This document shows positions 37,036 to 47,780 of a stretch of DNA of 64,000 bases, in pieces (within the stretch, counting starts at the first letter, position 1; each line of letters opens with the position of its first letter). Under the pieces are notes generated by a model. It did no database searches, had not been told where the DNA came from, and saw nothing but the letters and a program-made list of their open reading frames with translations. The DNA is taken from assembly GCF_003597395.2 (NCBI RefSeq), contig NC_133771.1, positions 45,655,692 to 45,719,691 on the forward strand. The letters run 5' to 3'. Source of the DNA: Chelonoidis abingdonii (Eukaryota; Chordata; Testudines; Testudinidae). A program made the translations under genes and the position numbers.

Positions 37036-37383
37036 GATGCTTGCTGTTGCTATGGCGTTTGCTCACCTCCGCGAAAAAGGCCCAAAGGGTTGTCTGCTGC
37101 CTTCACAAGGGAGGGGTGAGGCTGTACCAGCACCACCCGGGCAATGTTTTCTGCCCCATCAGGACTGTGCTCTCAACACGGAAGTGGACTAGGGATAGCT
37201 GAGGAACAGCTACCCACAGTGCACCGCTCCTGAAATCGAAATCGATGGTAGCTTTGGACCATGGACGCAAACAATCGATGTCGTGATCCCACTGTGGACG
37301 CGCTAAACCGATTTTATTAGATCTGTTTTGTAATATCGGATTAAGCTAATTCGAAGTAATCGTGCAGTGTAGACGTACCCTGA

Positions 37384-38271
37384 GACACTTCCTGTCTAGA
37401 TCTTATTACGAAAGAGCTTTACAAATTCAGCCTCCTTCAAGTTTTGTCTTTTATCCAGAGGGCCAAAATGGTACCTATCTCTGAACTTCTGTGATCCTGC
37501 TATCTTGTATGTTTGCGTAAAAATCCCTTAACTTTAGAAGTATTGCATGGCAGAGCTGAAGCATAGAGTATTTCTTGCTAAACCAGAGAGGCTTGGATTA
37601 AAATTTCCTTTGGCATTAAATTCAAGTGAAACGATTTCCTTTTTGCTATAGGTTAACCATAAGTCACAACACTATTTGAACACCTAATTTAATTTTGCAT
37701 AATTCTGTATGTAATTATTTCAAAGACAATTACATGGTAGTTTAAAATACCTAAAGGAACTTACAGTCATTGTTTTGCCATCTTTATCTCAAACAGCATA
37801 TATTTTAAGCAAGCTGTATTGTAACTTTACTGGAATATGAAACAGCACCATGATTATTTGCAATGCAACATATAACATGAAACTGAGACCAAACCCAACA
37901 CATCAGAAATTAGTCTACCTTTGTAATTGATTGCAGTGGAAAAGTCATTTGCATGGATAAACAGCAATCTGCTCATGTTAAAACTGTTATAGTAATTGCT
38001 GGGAATACCATGGAGGTAAGATTCTTATCCCCTAACAAGGAAAGCACACTTCATATTGCTCTGCACTGATACCTCTGGCCAGTTCAGGAATAATATTGAT
38101 AGGCTCTGGAGGAAGTCACATCTTTCCTTCCTCAGTTGAACGGGTGGTTGTCACAGTCCAGGATAATTTACAGGAAAGTAAAGCTAAAAGAATGGTGCTT
38201 AGGAAGAAATTGGGTTTGTAACAGAGGACCTCCTATGGCCTGGGGAAAAGACTTATAGGGAAGAAATTTTA
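37384..38271. other. No gene recognised
   Basis: AT-rich DNA without motifs. Confidence 0.6.
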
Positions 38272-38279
38272 GCAGAACT

Positions 38280-38678
38280 TAGGTTTGCCAACTTTATAAT
38301 ATTTAAAACCTGACACTCCAGCAGGAATGCCAGAACCACCCCTGCCCCCGCCCTTGAGGCCCTGCCCCTGTTCCAAAGCCCCCCACCCATTCACTCCTCT
38401 TCCATCCTCCCCATGTCGCTTACTGTTCTTCTCCTTCTTCCTCCCTGACCCTCCAGCCCAGGTCAGGAGAGAGTTGCCAGCGGAACTGGGGCTGGGAGCT
38501 ACAGCCGCCTGATGTAGCTAGGAAGCAACCCAGACCAAGTAGAGGCTGGCGCAAGTGATGACCCAGTGCCTCCCACCTCCCCTGCCCGCAGTATCCAGAC
38601 TTTGGGTGTCTGGTCAGTAGATCTGACCTGACACTATCAGGTCCCCTTTTTGAGCGGACTTGACACCTGGCCACTGTA
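38280..38678. mobile_element. hAT MITE, TAGGGTTGCC family, 399 bp
   Basis: Ends TAGGTTTGCCAAC and, in reverse, TACAGTGGCCAGG. Flanks gcagaact (38272-38279) and gcaaaact (38679-38686) agree at 7 of 8 positions, supporting an 8-bp hAT duplication. The interior is C-rich (ccgcccttgaggccctgcccc) and non-coding, similar to 29744. Confidence 0.8.
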
Positions 38679-38686
38679 GCAAAACT

Positions 38687-41570
38687 GCACATTAGGAAGA
38701 TCATACTACATTCTCTATACTGTATTACATACAATCTTATGTGATCTAATTAATTGAAACAGTGGAAATAAGATAAAGAAATTCTTTAGCTGAAAATAAT
38801 CTTTTCATGATGCCCCAAACAGGTATGTGAATCTGGATGAATCTAAAATAAGCTTTTCTTCATTCTTGAAGCAATTACATAACAATAGCTATAGTGACTT
38901 CATAAGGCATTACCTGGGAGCACACGTATTTGATATGGTATGGTGAGAGTCCCTGCAAATTCTAAGGGCAGGCTAGAAGAAATCAAGATACGTCGCCTAT
39001 CGAGAGAAGCAGGCCATCCCTTCATTTTGCTGGAACCAGATAAGGCCTCACTTTTGAGTGGATTCTTACAATTATAATTAGTGCTCAAACTCTGATTTAT
39101 ACTCTTGCTATAAAAGTTAATATTTTTACCATGTCAGATAACCATGGATCCATGTCAAATATGAATTCACATTTAATATTAAAAGCACTGCAGTTCATAA
39201 TGCATATGCAGAATGCTTTATTACAAATATTAATGTCTCATACTTTGTATCTTTTGTATTAAGATAATGATATATGACTTATTAATGTAATTGTGATTAT
39301 TTTTTGTCAATAGCCTCATTGGAAATTTGTTTAATCAACACATTTTTAGTACATTCTGAATCACCATTAGTCAGAAATGTAGGATGCCTTTTTATCCCTT
39401 TCCATATTTAATCTCACATTTGCAAGATAAATATCTTGCTTCTATCATTGCAGGGAATGCTAAAAATATTTGTAACTGTTGATTCTCAGCAAAAAGGCAT
39501 GATTGTGGCCCATAAATGAATCACTTACAGCTAAATCTATGGCTGGTTACTGGCTAAACATAACAGATAAAATATTAAGATAGTAGATAGGCATTATGTG
39601 AGTCAAACTTACTATTTATTAGTTTGGTGTGAACACTTCCTACATAATATGTTGAAGAAATACCTCTACACGACAACAGCTGAGTCAGTCCATTGCAAAG
39701 AAGTAGGTGATCTGTTCAGAACTGAACTTGGAATAAGTATCCATTAAAGGATCCTAAAATTTCAGTCATCTTTTAAGTCCTCTGAAAATACTTGTGACTG
39801 CCACATGAATATCAAATTAATTCTTTATGATCAATGCTGTTACAATGAATACCAAATGAATTCATTATGGTCAGTGCTGCTAAAATAAATGTCAAAAAAT
39901 TTCAATGATGAGCTATTTAAACTGAAGTGCTACCCTGAAGTCCATCTAGCATAAACTTTAGCATACAGACAACAGTCACTTACTGCACAAACTGCAAGTA
40001 GAACACCAGCAGTCTAGTAACATGAGATCAGAGCAACAAATAGAGAATTAGATGGCTATCTCCCATTATTCTTAATAGGAGATGCAAGCCTACTGTATTA
40101 ACAGAATATGCTACTGTTGGAGGTCTAACAGTGCATGATGCTGAATATAACTACATAAGACTAAGCCCAATTACATGAATGATCTTTGTTTCTAGTTCCA
40201 ATATATTTGTCTTAATAATCTAAAGGTTAATCCAAAAGAAGCACAAGCACCTATATTGGACTAGAGGATCAGATACTACTGTGTAATAAGTGAGAATGTA
40301 CTGTGACTTACTACATCTACAGTTCCTTGTGGCTATACAAGCTAGAGGGATAGCTCATGGATATTAATGTACTCAGAGACTGTAACTCACTTAGTGGAAT
40401 GGCTGGCATGGTCAAGAATTGCAAATACAGTAATTAGCAGTGAGTTCACAGATCTTCATAGTGCAGTTAAGAGTCATGCGCCTGAAGGCCATTGTTTCTT
40501 TAACTTGAGGGAGGAAAATTGGAAGGAAAGCATCAGTGATTTTTCTCTACAGCAGAGCTGTGCTCTGAAAATCTTTAATCAGTGCTGCAACAATAGTGTC
40601 TGTCCCAGTATAAGATGTTGTAGTAATTTGTGCCAGAAAGCCACATTGTACAGAAGGAAAAATTATTGCATTTGTGAGAGCACATTTAATCAATTTAGCT
40701 TTCCAAATCTAGGTATGTTAGTACAGTACTCAGAGTCATCCACACGCCGATTGAAATCACACTGACCTTTATTGTGCCATATATGCACAGGACACCATTG
40801 GGTATTTTCTTTTAGGCTTAAATTTTGCCACTGGGTAGCAGTACATAACTGTGACATTCTGTGGTGAGGCAGCTAGGATTTTCCACATCTATATAGTGGT
40901 GCAGTTTAAAATCTATGGAGTCGCATAAAATAAAAACTGCATAATTTCTCACTGCCACAGAAATCTGCTGTCTGGCTGTACTTTAGGAAAACAACAAAGA
41001 AAGTAAATGCAAAAACATATGTTAATACTCCTGTATCATTTATGAACTGTTATTGTTTGTTAATGTTATTGTGGGACAAGTTTGCAAGGCACTTAGCATA
41101 CACAAAAGGAGACAAGGACCCGAGTTAGAATTTAATAACATGGAAATTTCCTGTTAAAAATGGAGAAATAAAATTTTTGTTAAATTTTCTAGGAATCTAA
41201 ATTACTTAGTAAAATAGAAAAATAAGAAAATGCAAAAGCTTAGTTTTCAGTGTCAAAATAAACTCAGACAGATTATACATGTTGACATTATTTATTCACT
41301 GATGTCAATCTGCCTGATTCTCTTCCACCTTGCACTTTATGTAGTAATTTACACCTGTGCAAAGTGGTTGGAAGACACTACCATTCTGATTTGGTGGCTC
41401 TGTACACTCACTTTGCACTCAAGTACATGATTACACAGAGTGAAATGCACTATAGAAAAGGCTCAATGAGATGACCTGAGTAATGGAAGTGAGACTGAGC
41501 CCATGAAGAGCCCCATCCTGCAGTCACTGGTAAAATTTTCAGCAGTGCCTACGTGGTTTAGGAGTCAAAG
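38687..41570. other. No gene recognised
   Basis: AT-rich DNA. The 132-codon plus frame at 40367-40765 is cysteine-rich towards its end but matches no domain I know, has no visible splice context, and is best treated as chance. A 40-bp tandem repeat lies at 39805. Confidence 0.5.
39805..39900. repeat. 40-bp tandem repeat, about 2.4 copies
   Basis: Units start at 39805 (atgaatatcaaa), 39845 (atgaataccaaa) and 39885 (ataaatgtcaaa), a strict 40-bp period. Units 1 and 2 align without gaps; unit 3 is partial and more diverged. Confidence 0.85.
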
Positions 41571-41944
41571 TCTCATTTTCAAAACTGATTTAGGTACTTA
41601 TGGCTAGCTCCACAAAGGGACTTAAATGCCACTTCAGGTGCTAACGTCCAACATTTATGCTTTACGGAAATGCTCCAAAGCCTAGTCAGCTGCTGCCTAA
41701 CCCTGTAGGCACCTACATTTCCTCCACTGGAGGTGCACAAAACTCCCTAAGTCCTGATGCCACCAAGCTGCTCGTTGCCCTACCGGGTGCCTATGCCTGG
41801 CAGCATTCTCAAATTAGGCATTCCCCACCTATCTTGTGTGCTGGGCCCAATTTGGTAGGCATTACCAAAGCATGCATACTGGATCGGGCCTTGCATAAAT
41901 CAGGGTGACCAGAGCAGGAGGTTGGCTAGGTATGCGTATAAAAG

Positions 41945-42480
41945 AAAACTCAATAACCCAGTGGTTAGAGCACTGGCTCTCAACCTTTCCAGACAACTGT
42001 ACCCTTTCAGGAGTCTGATTTGTCCTGCATACCCCCAAGTTTCACCTCTCTTAACTACTTGCTAACAAAATCAGACATTAAAATACAAAAGGGTCACAGC
42101 ACATGATTACTGAAAAATGGCTTATTTTCTCATTTTCAGCCTATAATTATAACATAAATCAATTGGAATATAAATATTGTACTTACATTTCAGTATATGG
42201 TGTACAGAGCAGTATAAACAAGACGTTGTCTGTATGACATTTTACTTTGTTCTCACTTTGCTAATGCTTTTTTTGTATCCTGTTGTCAAACTAGGCAAAT
42301 CTCTAGATGAGTTGATATACCCCCTGGAAGACCTCTGTGTACTCTCAGAGATACACATACCCCTGGTTGAGACCTGTTTTTCAAATCCACACTCTGCCAG
42401 ATTTCGAGCAGGGGCTTGAATTGGATCTTTCAGATCCCAGGTGAGTGTCCTAACCTCTGGCTATTGGTTATAATAGATCC
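41945..42480. repeat. tRNA-like repeat split by a MITE
   Basis: The left part cccagtggttagagcactgg resembles a pol III box A region, and the right part after 42375 runs tttcaaatccacactctgcc to ggtgagtgtcctaacctctgg, which is complementary to the left part. This foldback arrangement suggests a tRNA-derived repeat. The split is caused by the element at 41975-42374. Confidence 0.5.
41975..42374. mobile_element. MITE with GGTTGAGA-type ends, 400 bp
   Basis: Left end ggctctcaacctttcc and right end ccctggttgagacc are inverted copies of each other. The interior is AT-rich and non-coding. I see no clear target duplication, so the superfamily is open; hAT is likely from the look of its ends. Confidence 0.55.
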
Positions 42481-42540
42481 CTCCCTCCTTTTTGCCCCCT
42501 CTGTCCTCTCCCTGCTTTGAGAAAAGGCTGACCTGACTTA

Positions 42541-43108
42541 TTTCAGAGTGGTAGCCGTTAGTCTATATCAACAAAAAGAATGAGAAGTACTTGTGGCACC
42601 TTAGAGACTAACAAATTTATTTGAGCATAAGTTTTTGTGGGCTAAGGCTCATTTCATCAGATGCAAGCAGTGGAAAATACAGTAGGAAGATATATATACA
42701 CCGAGAACATGAAAAAATGGGTGTTGCCATACCAACTCTAATGAGACTAATCAATTAAGGTGGGCTATTATCAGCAGTAGAAAAAAAACTTTTGTAGTGA
42801 TAATCAGGACTCATTACACAAACTAAAAACTATTTCCCCATGCTAATTTTTCCCCTACTGTTATTCACACCTTCTTGTCAACTGTTTGAAATGGGCAATC
42901 CTGATTATCACTGCAAATTGATAATTGATTAGTCTTGTTAGGGTTGGTATGGCAACACCCATTTTTTCATGTTCTGGGTGTATGTATATATCTTCCTACT
43001 GTATTTTCTGCTGCATGCATCTGATGAAGTGGGTTTTAGCCTAAGAAAGCTTATGCTCAAATAAATTTGTTAGTCTCTAAGGTGCTACAAGTATTCCTTG
43101 TTCTTTTT
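42541..43108. mobile_element. Inverted dimer of a Penelope-like element
   Basis: The left half (42541 to about 42790) is the reverse complement of the right half (about 42890-43108); each carries the family tail with the hammerhead-like segment, aaataaatttgttagtctctaagg and gtgttgccatacc/ggtatggcaacaccc. The whole is flanked by the 14-bp direct repeat gctgacctgactta (42527-42540 and 43109-43122; the first two bases may belong to the element). So both halves were inserted as one unit. No protein is left. Confidence 0.88.
43021..43058 (+). ncRNA. Hammerhead-ribozyme-like motif with intact core boxes
   Basis: CTGATGA (43021-43027), then GTGGG paired imperfectly with CCTAA as stem II, then GAAA (43045-43048), then a GC-TTAT-GC mini stem III and the site CTC, with expected cleavage after 43058. 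The conserved boxes are all present. The facing copy in the left half keeps CTGATGA but has lost GAAA. Hammerhead motifs are known in Penelope-like elements. Stem II has one mismatch and one wobble, and stem I cannot be confirmed, so activity is uncertain. Confidence 0.6.
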
Positions 43109-43441
43109 GCTGACCTGACTTAGGCATCTGACTTCAAGAGAGGGTTCATAGCTGTAAATCCTCAATGAGGTGCCTCACTGCCATTGAGGGGTTGGTTCCA
43201 CTTGGTTGGCTCCCCAATCAGTTTGCTGTCTTCTCTGAATCCAATTCTGAGATGCCTTATTCTCCCCATGCATTGTATAGGGACCCTGGGTGCCTAACAC
43301 AGGATTGTGAATTCCATTAAGTGGTACGGTGCCTAAAAGCAATTCCTAAATCTCTTGGTGGCTCTAATCCCCTAGAAGCCTGAATCCCATTCAGTTAAAT
43401 TATGTTCCCAAGGGCCTAAGTCACTTTGAAAATGGGATTCT

Positions 43442-46089
43442 GATTCCTAAATCAATCAGATGCTTTAGAAAAAGTTACCCATTAATCCAAACTTGAATTG
43501 ATTTGATGATCTATTGAGGCTGGGGGTGAGGGCCTGATTACAGTCTGCAGAAATAAGTAAACATTTTTTTTCAATTGTTTTAATTGTTTGATAGTTAAAT
43601 ATATATACAAATATGCCAAGTAGCTTAGCTTAACTTTGCTATTGGAATCTCAGCTTTTGAATTTCCTGGCTGATTATTTGGGATACGTTTGAGATATTCC
43701 CTAAATCCGATCAGCTAACTAAATAGTCAATATAAGTCATGTTACCCTGATCACATACGTGCATCTAAAAAGGGGATAAAATCATTCAGTAAAAATAACT
43801 GTGTGCACAGTAGCAATGTTAAAAGCAAAATAGTGCTACAGGTTTTTATGGGTGTTTTCAGACTACCAAAATTAAACCTTGTCTGTCAATGAAATAATTG
43901 CCAAGCTATATTTCCTAAAGTCAAATCTGGGAGTTTTATGAGTACAATGTGTGTTAACCTGTTCAACTTCTATCAAAAAACAATTTGGAAAACATTTATT
44001 AGGGGAAAAAAGTCAGTTCCAGACTCATGCTTTGTATATCTAGCAGACCCAATCTTAGCCCATAGCAAAGTTTTATGTGCAAGTTATAAACTCCTGAAAA
44101 TAATGTCAATTCTGATAGATCCTTAACTATGGCAGAATTGCTAATAGACATTGCTACAATAGTATTATGCTATTCATAAGAGACCCTATGTGAATCTATG
44201 CCTAAATCTTTATGTCTTTGTGAGTTACTATGGAATTAGAAGGAGTAAAAGAATTAATTACATTTAGTGACTCCAATAAATTTAAAAATTTTGTCATCAC
44301 TCATTTCCCTGCATATTTAAAATATGAATAAAAAAAGCAAGGCTGTCAGACAGACAATATATCCCTCCTTTTGACATCTGTCTTCAAAATGTATGTCTTC
44401 CTGTCAGTGTAAAGAGCTAATTTATTGACTTTGCAATTTAATAGAATTCAGGAAAATCTTTTTAGCTAAGTAAAGGGATTTGGGAGCATTACATGATATT
44501 TTCTTGCTTGTTTTTATGAAAGATGTCTAAAACTATGTTTTGAGCCATAAGACAACAATAAAAATATTTTTTTTCAACATGCAAGAGGTGGAATCCTCAA
44601 AACATTAGCAAAGGAGAAAATACAATATATGGCTAGAATTTAGATTTTATTTTTACAGGACGAAAATTCACCTAATAGGGAAGATGAATAGAAAAAAAGT
44701 GTACAACTTCTATATCAGCTATTTACCATGAATATAACAAGCTAGAGCAAATAATCCAGTACTAAATCTTACTTCAACTATGCAGAAGCAAGGCTGATGC
44801 TTCTTTTCATCATTTTGCCTTTGCTCTTCATTCCCTTCATTTCAAAACATAGCTTCCACTTGCAGTATTTTGCAAGTCCTGTTATAAAACTTGACTTCTT
44901 GGTTAAGAAAGGAAAAACAGAGTGCACGTGACCTAATTAAAGTTGGACATGCAACATATCTGGGACCTTTTCAGACCTGAGAGATCATTTTAAGAAGGTC
45001 CATTCCTGCCCTCACTAAAGTCAATGAGGATATAATTATCAAAACTGTAATTCAGATAAATCTAATCATACCTGTGATCATACCGGTGTTCTGTCTTTCC
45101 CTTTCTCTCTAGGTAACTTAGAGAGACTGGACCAATAATAGGTATACGTTATTTCTGGATATCCATTTGTGGAGTAGATTAGCTGTTTCAGCAATAAGGA
45201 ACAGTATTTCAGTCTACAAGTTTTCCTCCTCGGGGTTTTTTTCTTCAGGTTTTAGAGTTCTTGCTTACAGCAAAAGAAACATAAAAAAAGAAACAGTTCT
45301 ACATAACTAGAAAACAGGTGGGGTAGGAGGGCATCATCACGGAGTAAATCTAGTGTTTAACAATTATGTGTGTTGATTCACCATCTGAAAGGCCTTTCCT
45401 ACATTCTGATTAGTCACTAGCTATTTTCTTAGAGTTTCCTGTATTCACTATGGGAACTTGGTTGGGCCTACACTCCCCAGCATGTCTTCCCTGTGCAAAC
45501 AAGGAGTTAATTCCCTATTTGCTGTAAACCATTTTGGGCCTCTATACCTAGCTGCAAGTCATTTAGTAAAAGACTGCGTATATGTATAGAGAAATTCTTG
45601 CGTATATGAACTTGACCTTTAAAGGTCTAGCTCATACAATAAGGAAACTGTGCATAACCAGTTGGGAGAGCTGATCTTTTTAAAAGAGAATATTTCTTTA
45701 TTCTAGCAGACCTAGAAGCATAAGAAATGTTAGGAAGAGAAGTCCGTCTGGACCAACAACTGCTACCTTGTTGGTCAATCTTAATACTGTTTCTACTCAC
45801 ATTTCTCTCATGCAGAAACAATGTATGTGTCTATTGAACTGACTCATTTATACTCTTTACTTAATTTGCCTTCCCTGGTAACTTGTTCCATATATTTATT
45901 AGCTTGCCATGTCATTTTCTAGGGATACCCATGAAGAATCCTCACTCAGATTTTAACCTAGTCCTCACTGGACTTCAATGGAAGTTTGTATAAAGAAGGG
46001 GTAGTAAGACTCTTAGCTCCCCAATTTTTAGAATATGTCACCTACTCTATTCCAGGTAAAAAACATATCACTACAATGGAGACAATCTG
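43442..46089. other. No gene recognised
   Basis: AT-rich DNA with no recognised element or coding signal. Confidence 0.55.
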
Positions 46090-46715
46090 GCCTAGCGGAT
46101 ATGATAATGGGCAGGGCCTGCTCCAGGCACCAGCATTCCAAGCAGGTGCTTAGGGCAGCAATCTGCAAGGAGAGGCAGTCTGTGTGTTTTTGCCCCCAAG
46201 CAGTGTGCCGAAATGCTGCCACAGACGGCGGGGGCAGTCTGTGTGCCGTTAGCGTGGCACACTCATTTCCGCGGAGGCGGCAATTCGGTAGCAGCTTCTG
46301 TCTTCAGCCGGAAGACAGAAGCTGCACTGCCGTGAACAGCTGAACATAGAAGCTGCCTTCGAATTGCTGCCACCGTGGAAACACACATGCCGCCCTGATG
46401 GCATATGGACTGTCCCCGCCATCTGTGGCGGTAATTCAGTGTGCTGCTTGGAGTGGCAAAAACAGTAAAGCCAGCCCTCTAGTAGGCTAGGAATCTTGAG
46501 TTCTATTCCTAGCTCTGACATTGTCGTGCTTTGTCTCCTTAGACAAGTTTCTGTGACTCTGTTTCCTTTTCACCCTAGGTCTGTCAGATCCACTTAAATT
46601 GTAAGCTTTTTGGAGCAGGGACTGTCTCCCATTACGTGTGTGTAGAGTGCCTAGCACAATGGGACTCCAACCTTGGTTGGGGCCTATAGGTGCTACTGAA
46701 ATACAAATAAAATTA
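46090..46715 (+). repeat. tRNA-derived SINE split by a hAT-like MITE
   Basis: The left piece ctggcctagcggat (46088-46101) looks like a SINE head. After the MITE the body resumes at 46480 with aggctaggaatcttgagttc and tattcctagctctgac, then tttgtctccttagacaagt and a 3' part agcagggactgtctcccatt, gtgcctagcacaatggg, ttggggcctataggtgctac and a short A-rich end aaatacaaataaa. The 3' part differs from the SINEs at 11831 and 17062, so this is a second family. Confidence 0.68.
46112..46479. mobile_element. hAT-like MITE with CAGGGC ends
   Basis: Left end cagggcctgctccaggcacc; right end agccagccctc, in reverse gagggctggct, a degenerate partner. It contains gcggcaattcgg and complementary gccgaaatgctgcc-type foldback text, which gives it high GC. 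I found no 8-bp duplication, so the borders are approximate. Confidence 0.58.
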
Positions 46716-46744
46716 TCCACCTATTTCTCTCTTTGAAAATTCTT

Positions 46745-47780
46745 TTAGAGTAAAACAGCCCCAGCTTCTCTAATTTTCCTCACAGATTCTTTGTACCTAA
46801 TATCCTTCTTTGTTGCCCTATGCTGGACTCCAGCCAAGACAATAATATTTTCCCTGCTATGGTTATCAATATCACATTATATGTTCTAGAAGAGGTTTTA
46901 CAAGGGGTGGCTGGGTACATTAACAGTGTCCTCTGCTTTATCTCATATCCTCTCTGTCTTCTAAAACATCCTTGCATCTCAGTTTTGACCTTTTTAAATG
47001 TTGCTTTGCTCTGGGCTGATAGCTTCAATTTATTTCCTCAGTAACCCCCAAATCACTTTCTAACTCAGTATATGGGATGATTGTTCTATTTAGCAAGTAT
47101 TTCCTAAACTGGTTTTTTGTTCCCAGATTAATTATTTTATATTTTTCTAATCAAATTCCATTTCTTTTCACTGAGTCATGTAAATTATCCAAATCCGTTT
47201 GAATATGATTGCATTGCTTCTAATTACTTTCTGTGCTTTCAGTTCTAGTATCCTGTGAAAACTTGGAAATCTTTGTTTACAAACTCTCACCCACATCATT
47301 TTTACATTGTTGTACATAATCATGAACAACAGAGGTTCTAATACTGACCCTGAGGATGCTCTAGCTGTCCATTCTCTTTGTGTCCTACTCTTAAACTAGT
47401 TTTCTATCCCGCAGTCTGTTTTGCCTTCATGATGATTTCCCTTAGCCATTAATCTCTTATGTAGTACCTTGTCAAATGCCTGTAAGTAGACTACATCCAC
47501 TGCATTTCCCTTATTTATCATGGCAGTAACATTTTCAAAGAATTCCAGCAGGTTAGTAAAGCATGACCTCCCCTGCCTGAATCTACGCTGGTTATCCTTA
47601 ATCAAACTGATTTTCAAGCTGTTCTTTCACACTTTCCTCATGGTAATTTCATTTTCCCTACAAAGCTTGTTAAACTCACTGATCTATAGTTTCTTGTTTT
47701 GCCTTTACTATTTTTTTTTAATCATGGAGATTCACTTGCCTTTTTCAATTCTCAAGACTCAACATCTGAGTTGGATCTTT
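46745..47780 (-). mobile_element. Old CR1-type LINE fragment, minus strand
   Basis: Antisense phrases follow the order seen in the CR1 copies: acaggtgtcctc/cccagctgg-like text around 46800-47000, then the reverse transcriptase block at 47396-47617. The copy is much more diverged than the one at 24087. Confidence 0.72.
47396..47617 (-). pseudogene. CR1 reverse transcriptase fragment
   Basis: The minus frame reads MKISLIKDNQRRFRQGRSC, then FENVTAMINKGNAVDVVYLQ and AFDKVLHKRLMAK. This matches the reverse transcriptase stretch around Q-x-GFR-GRSC and DVVYLDF-KAFDKV-H-L; the canonical aspartate phrase YLDFQKAFD is damaged to YLQAFD. The fragment ends at stops on both sides. It is a short relic without function. 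Confidence 0.82.

Larger units (their letters stand above)
32656..37380. mobile_element. PIF/Harbinger transposon, two-gene type, 4.7 kb
   Basis: The left end ggccaggtctacactgc and the right end in reverse, gggtacgtctacactgc, share GTCTACACTGC. The flanks are tgt and tga, a decayed 3-bp target. Inside, a Myb-like gene runs on the plus strand (33731-35432) and a DDE transposase gene on the minus strand (about 37035-35700), so the two converge. This is the standard Harbinger plan. Both genes are broken. It is related to the element at 12044, which kept the Myb part but not the transposase. Confidence 0.9.
41571..43441. repeat. Nest of elements inside an old inverted-end repeat
   Basis: The left side tctcattttcaaaactgatttagg (41569-41592) is the near complement of the right side cctaagtcactttgaaaatggga (43418-43440). 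Between them lie a tRNA-like repeat, a MITE and an inverted Penelope dimer. The outer repeat shares ttaggtgcc/ttttcaaa phrases with 17160 and 26500. Its class is not clear. Confidence 0.5.

Noticed and set aside
40367..40765. 132-codon plus-strand open frame as a small cysteine-rich protein gene
   Set aside because: No signal peptide, no recognised cysteine pattern and no promoter or splice context. The longest frame outside elements is still within chance expectation.
46104..46487. 8-bp target duplication for the hAT-like MITE at 46112
   Set aside because: ataatggg and tagtaggc do not match well enough; I report the element without a duplication.
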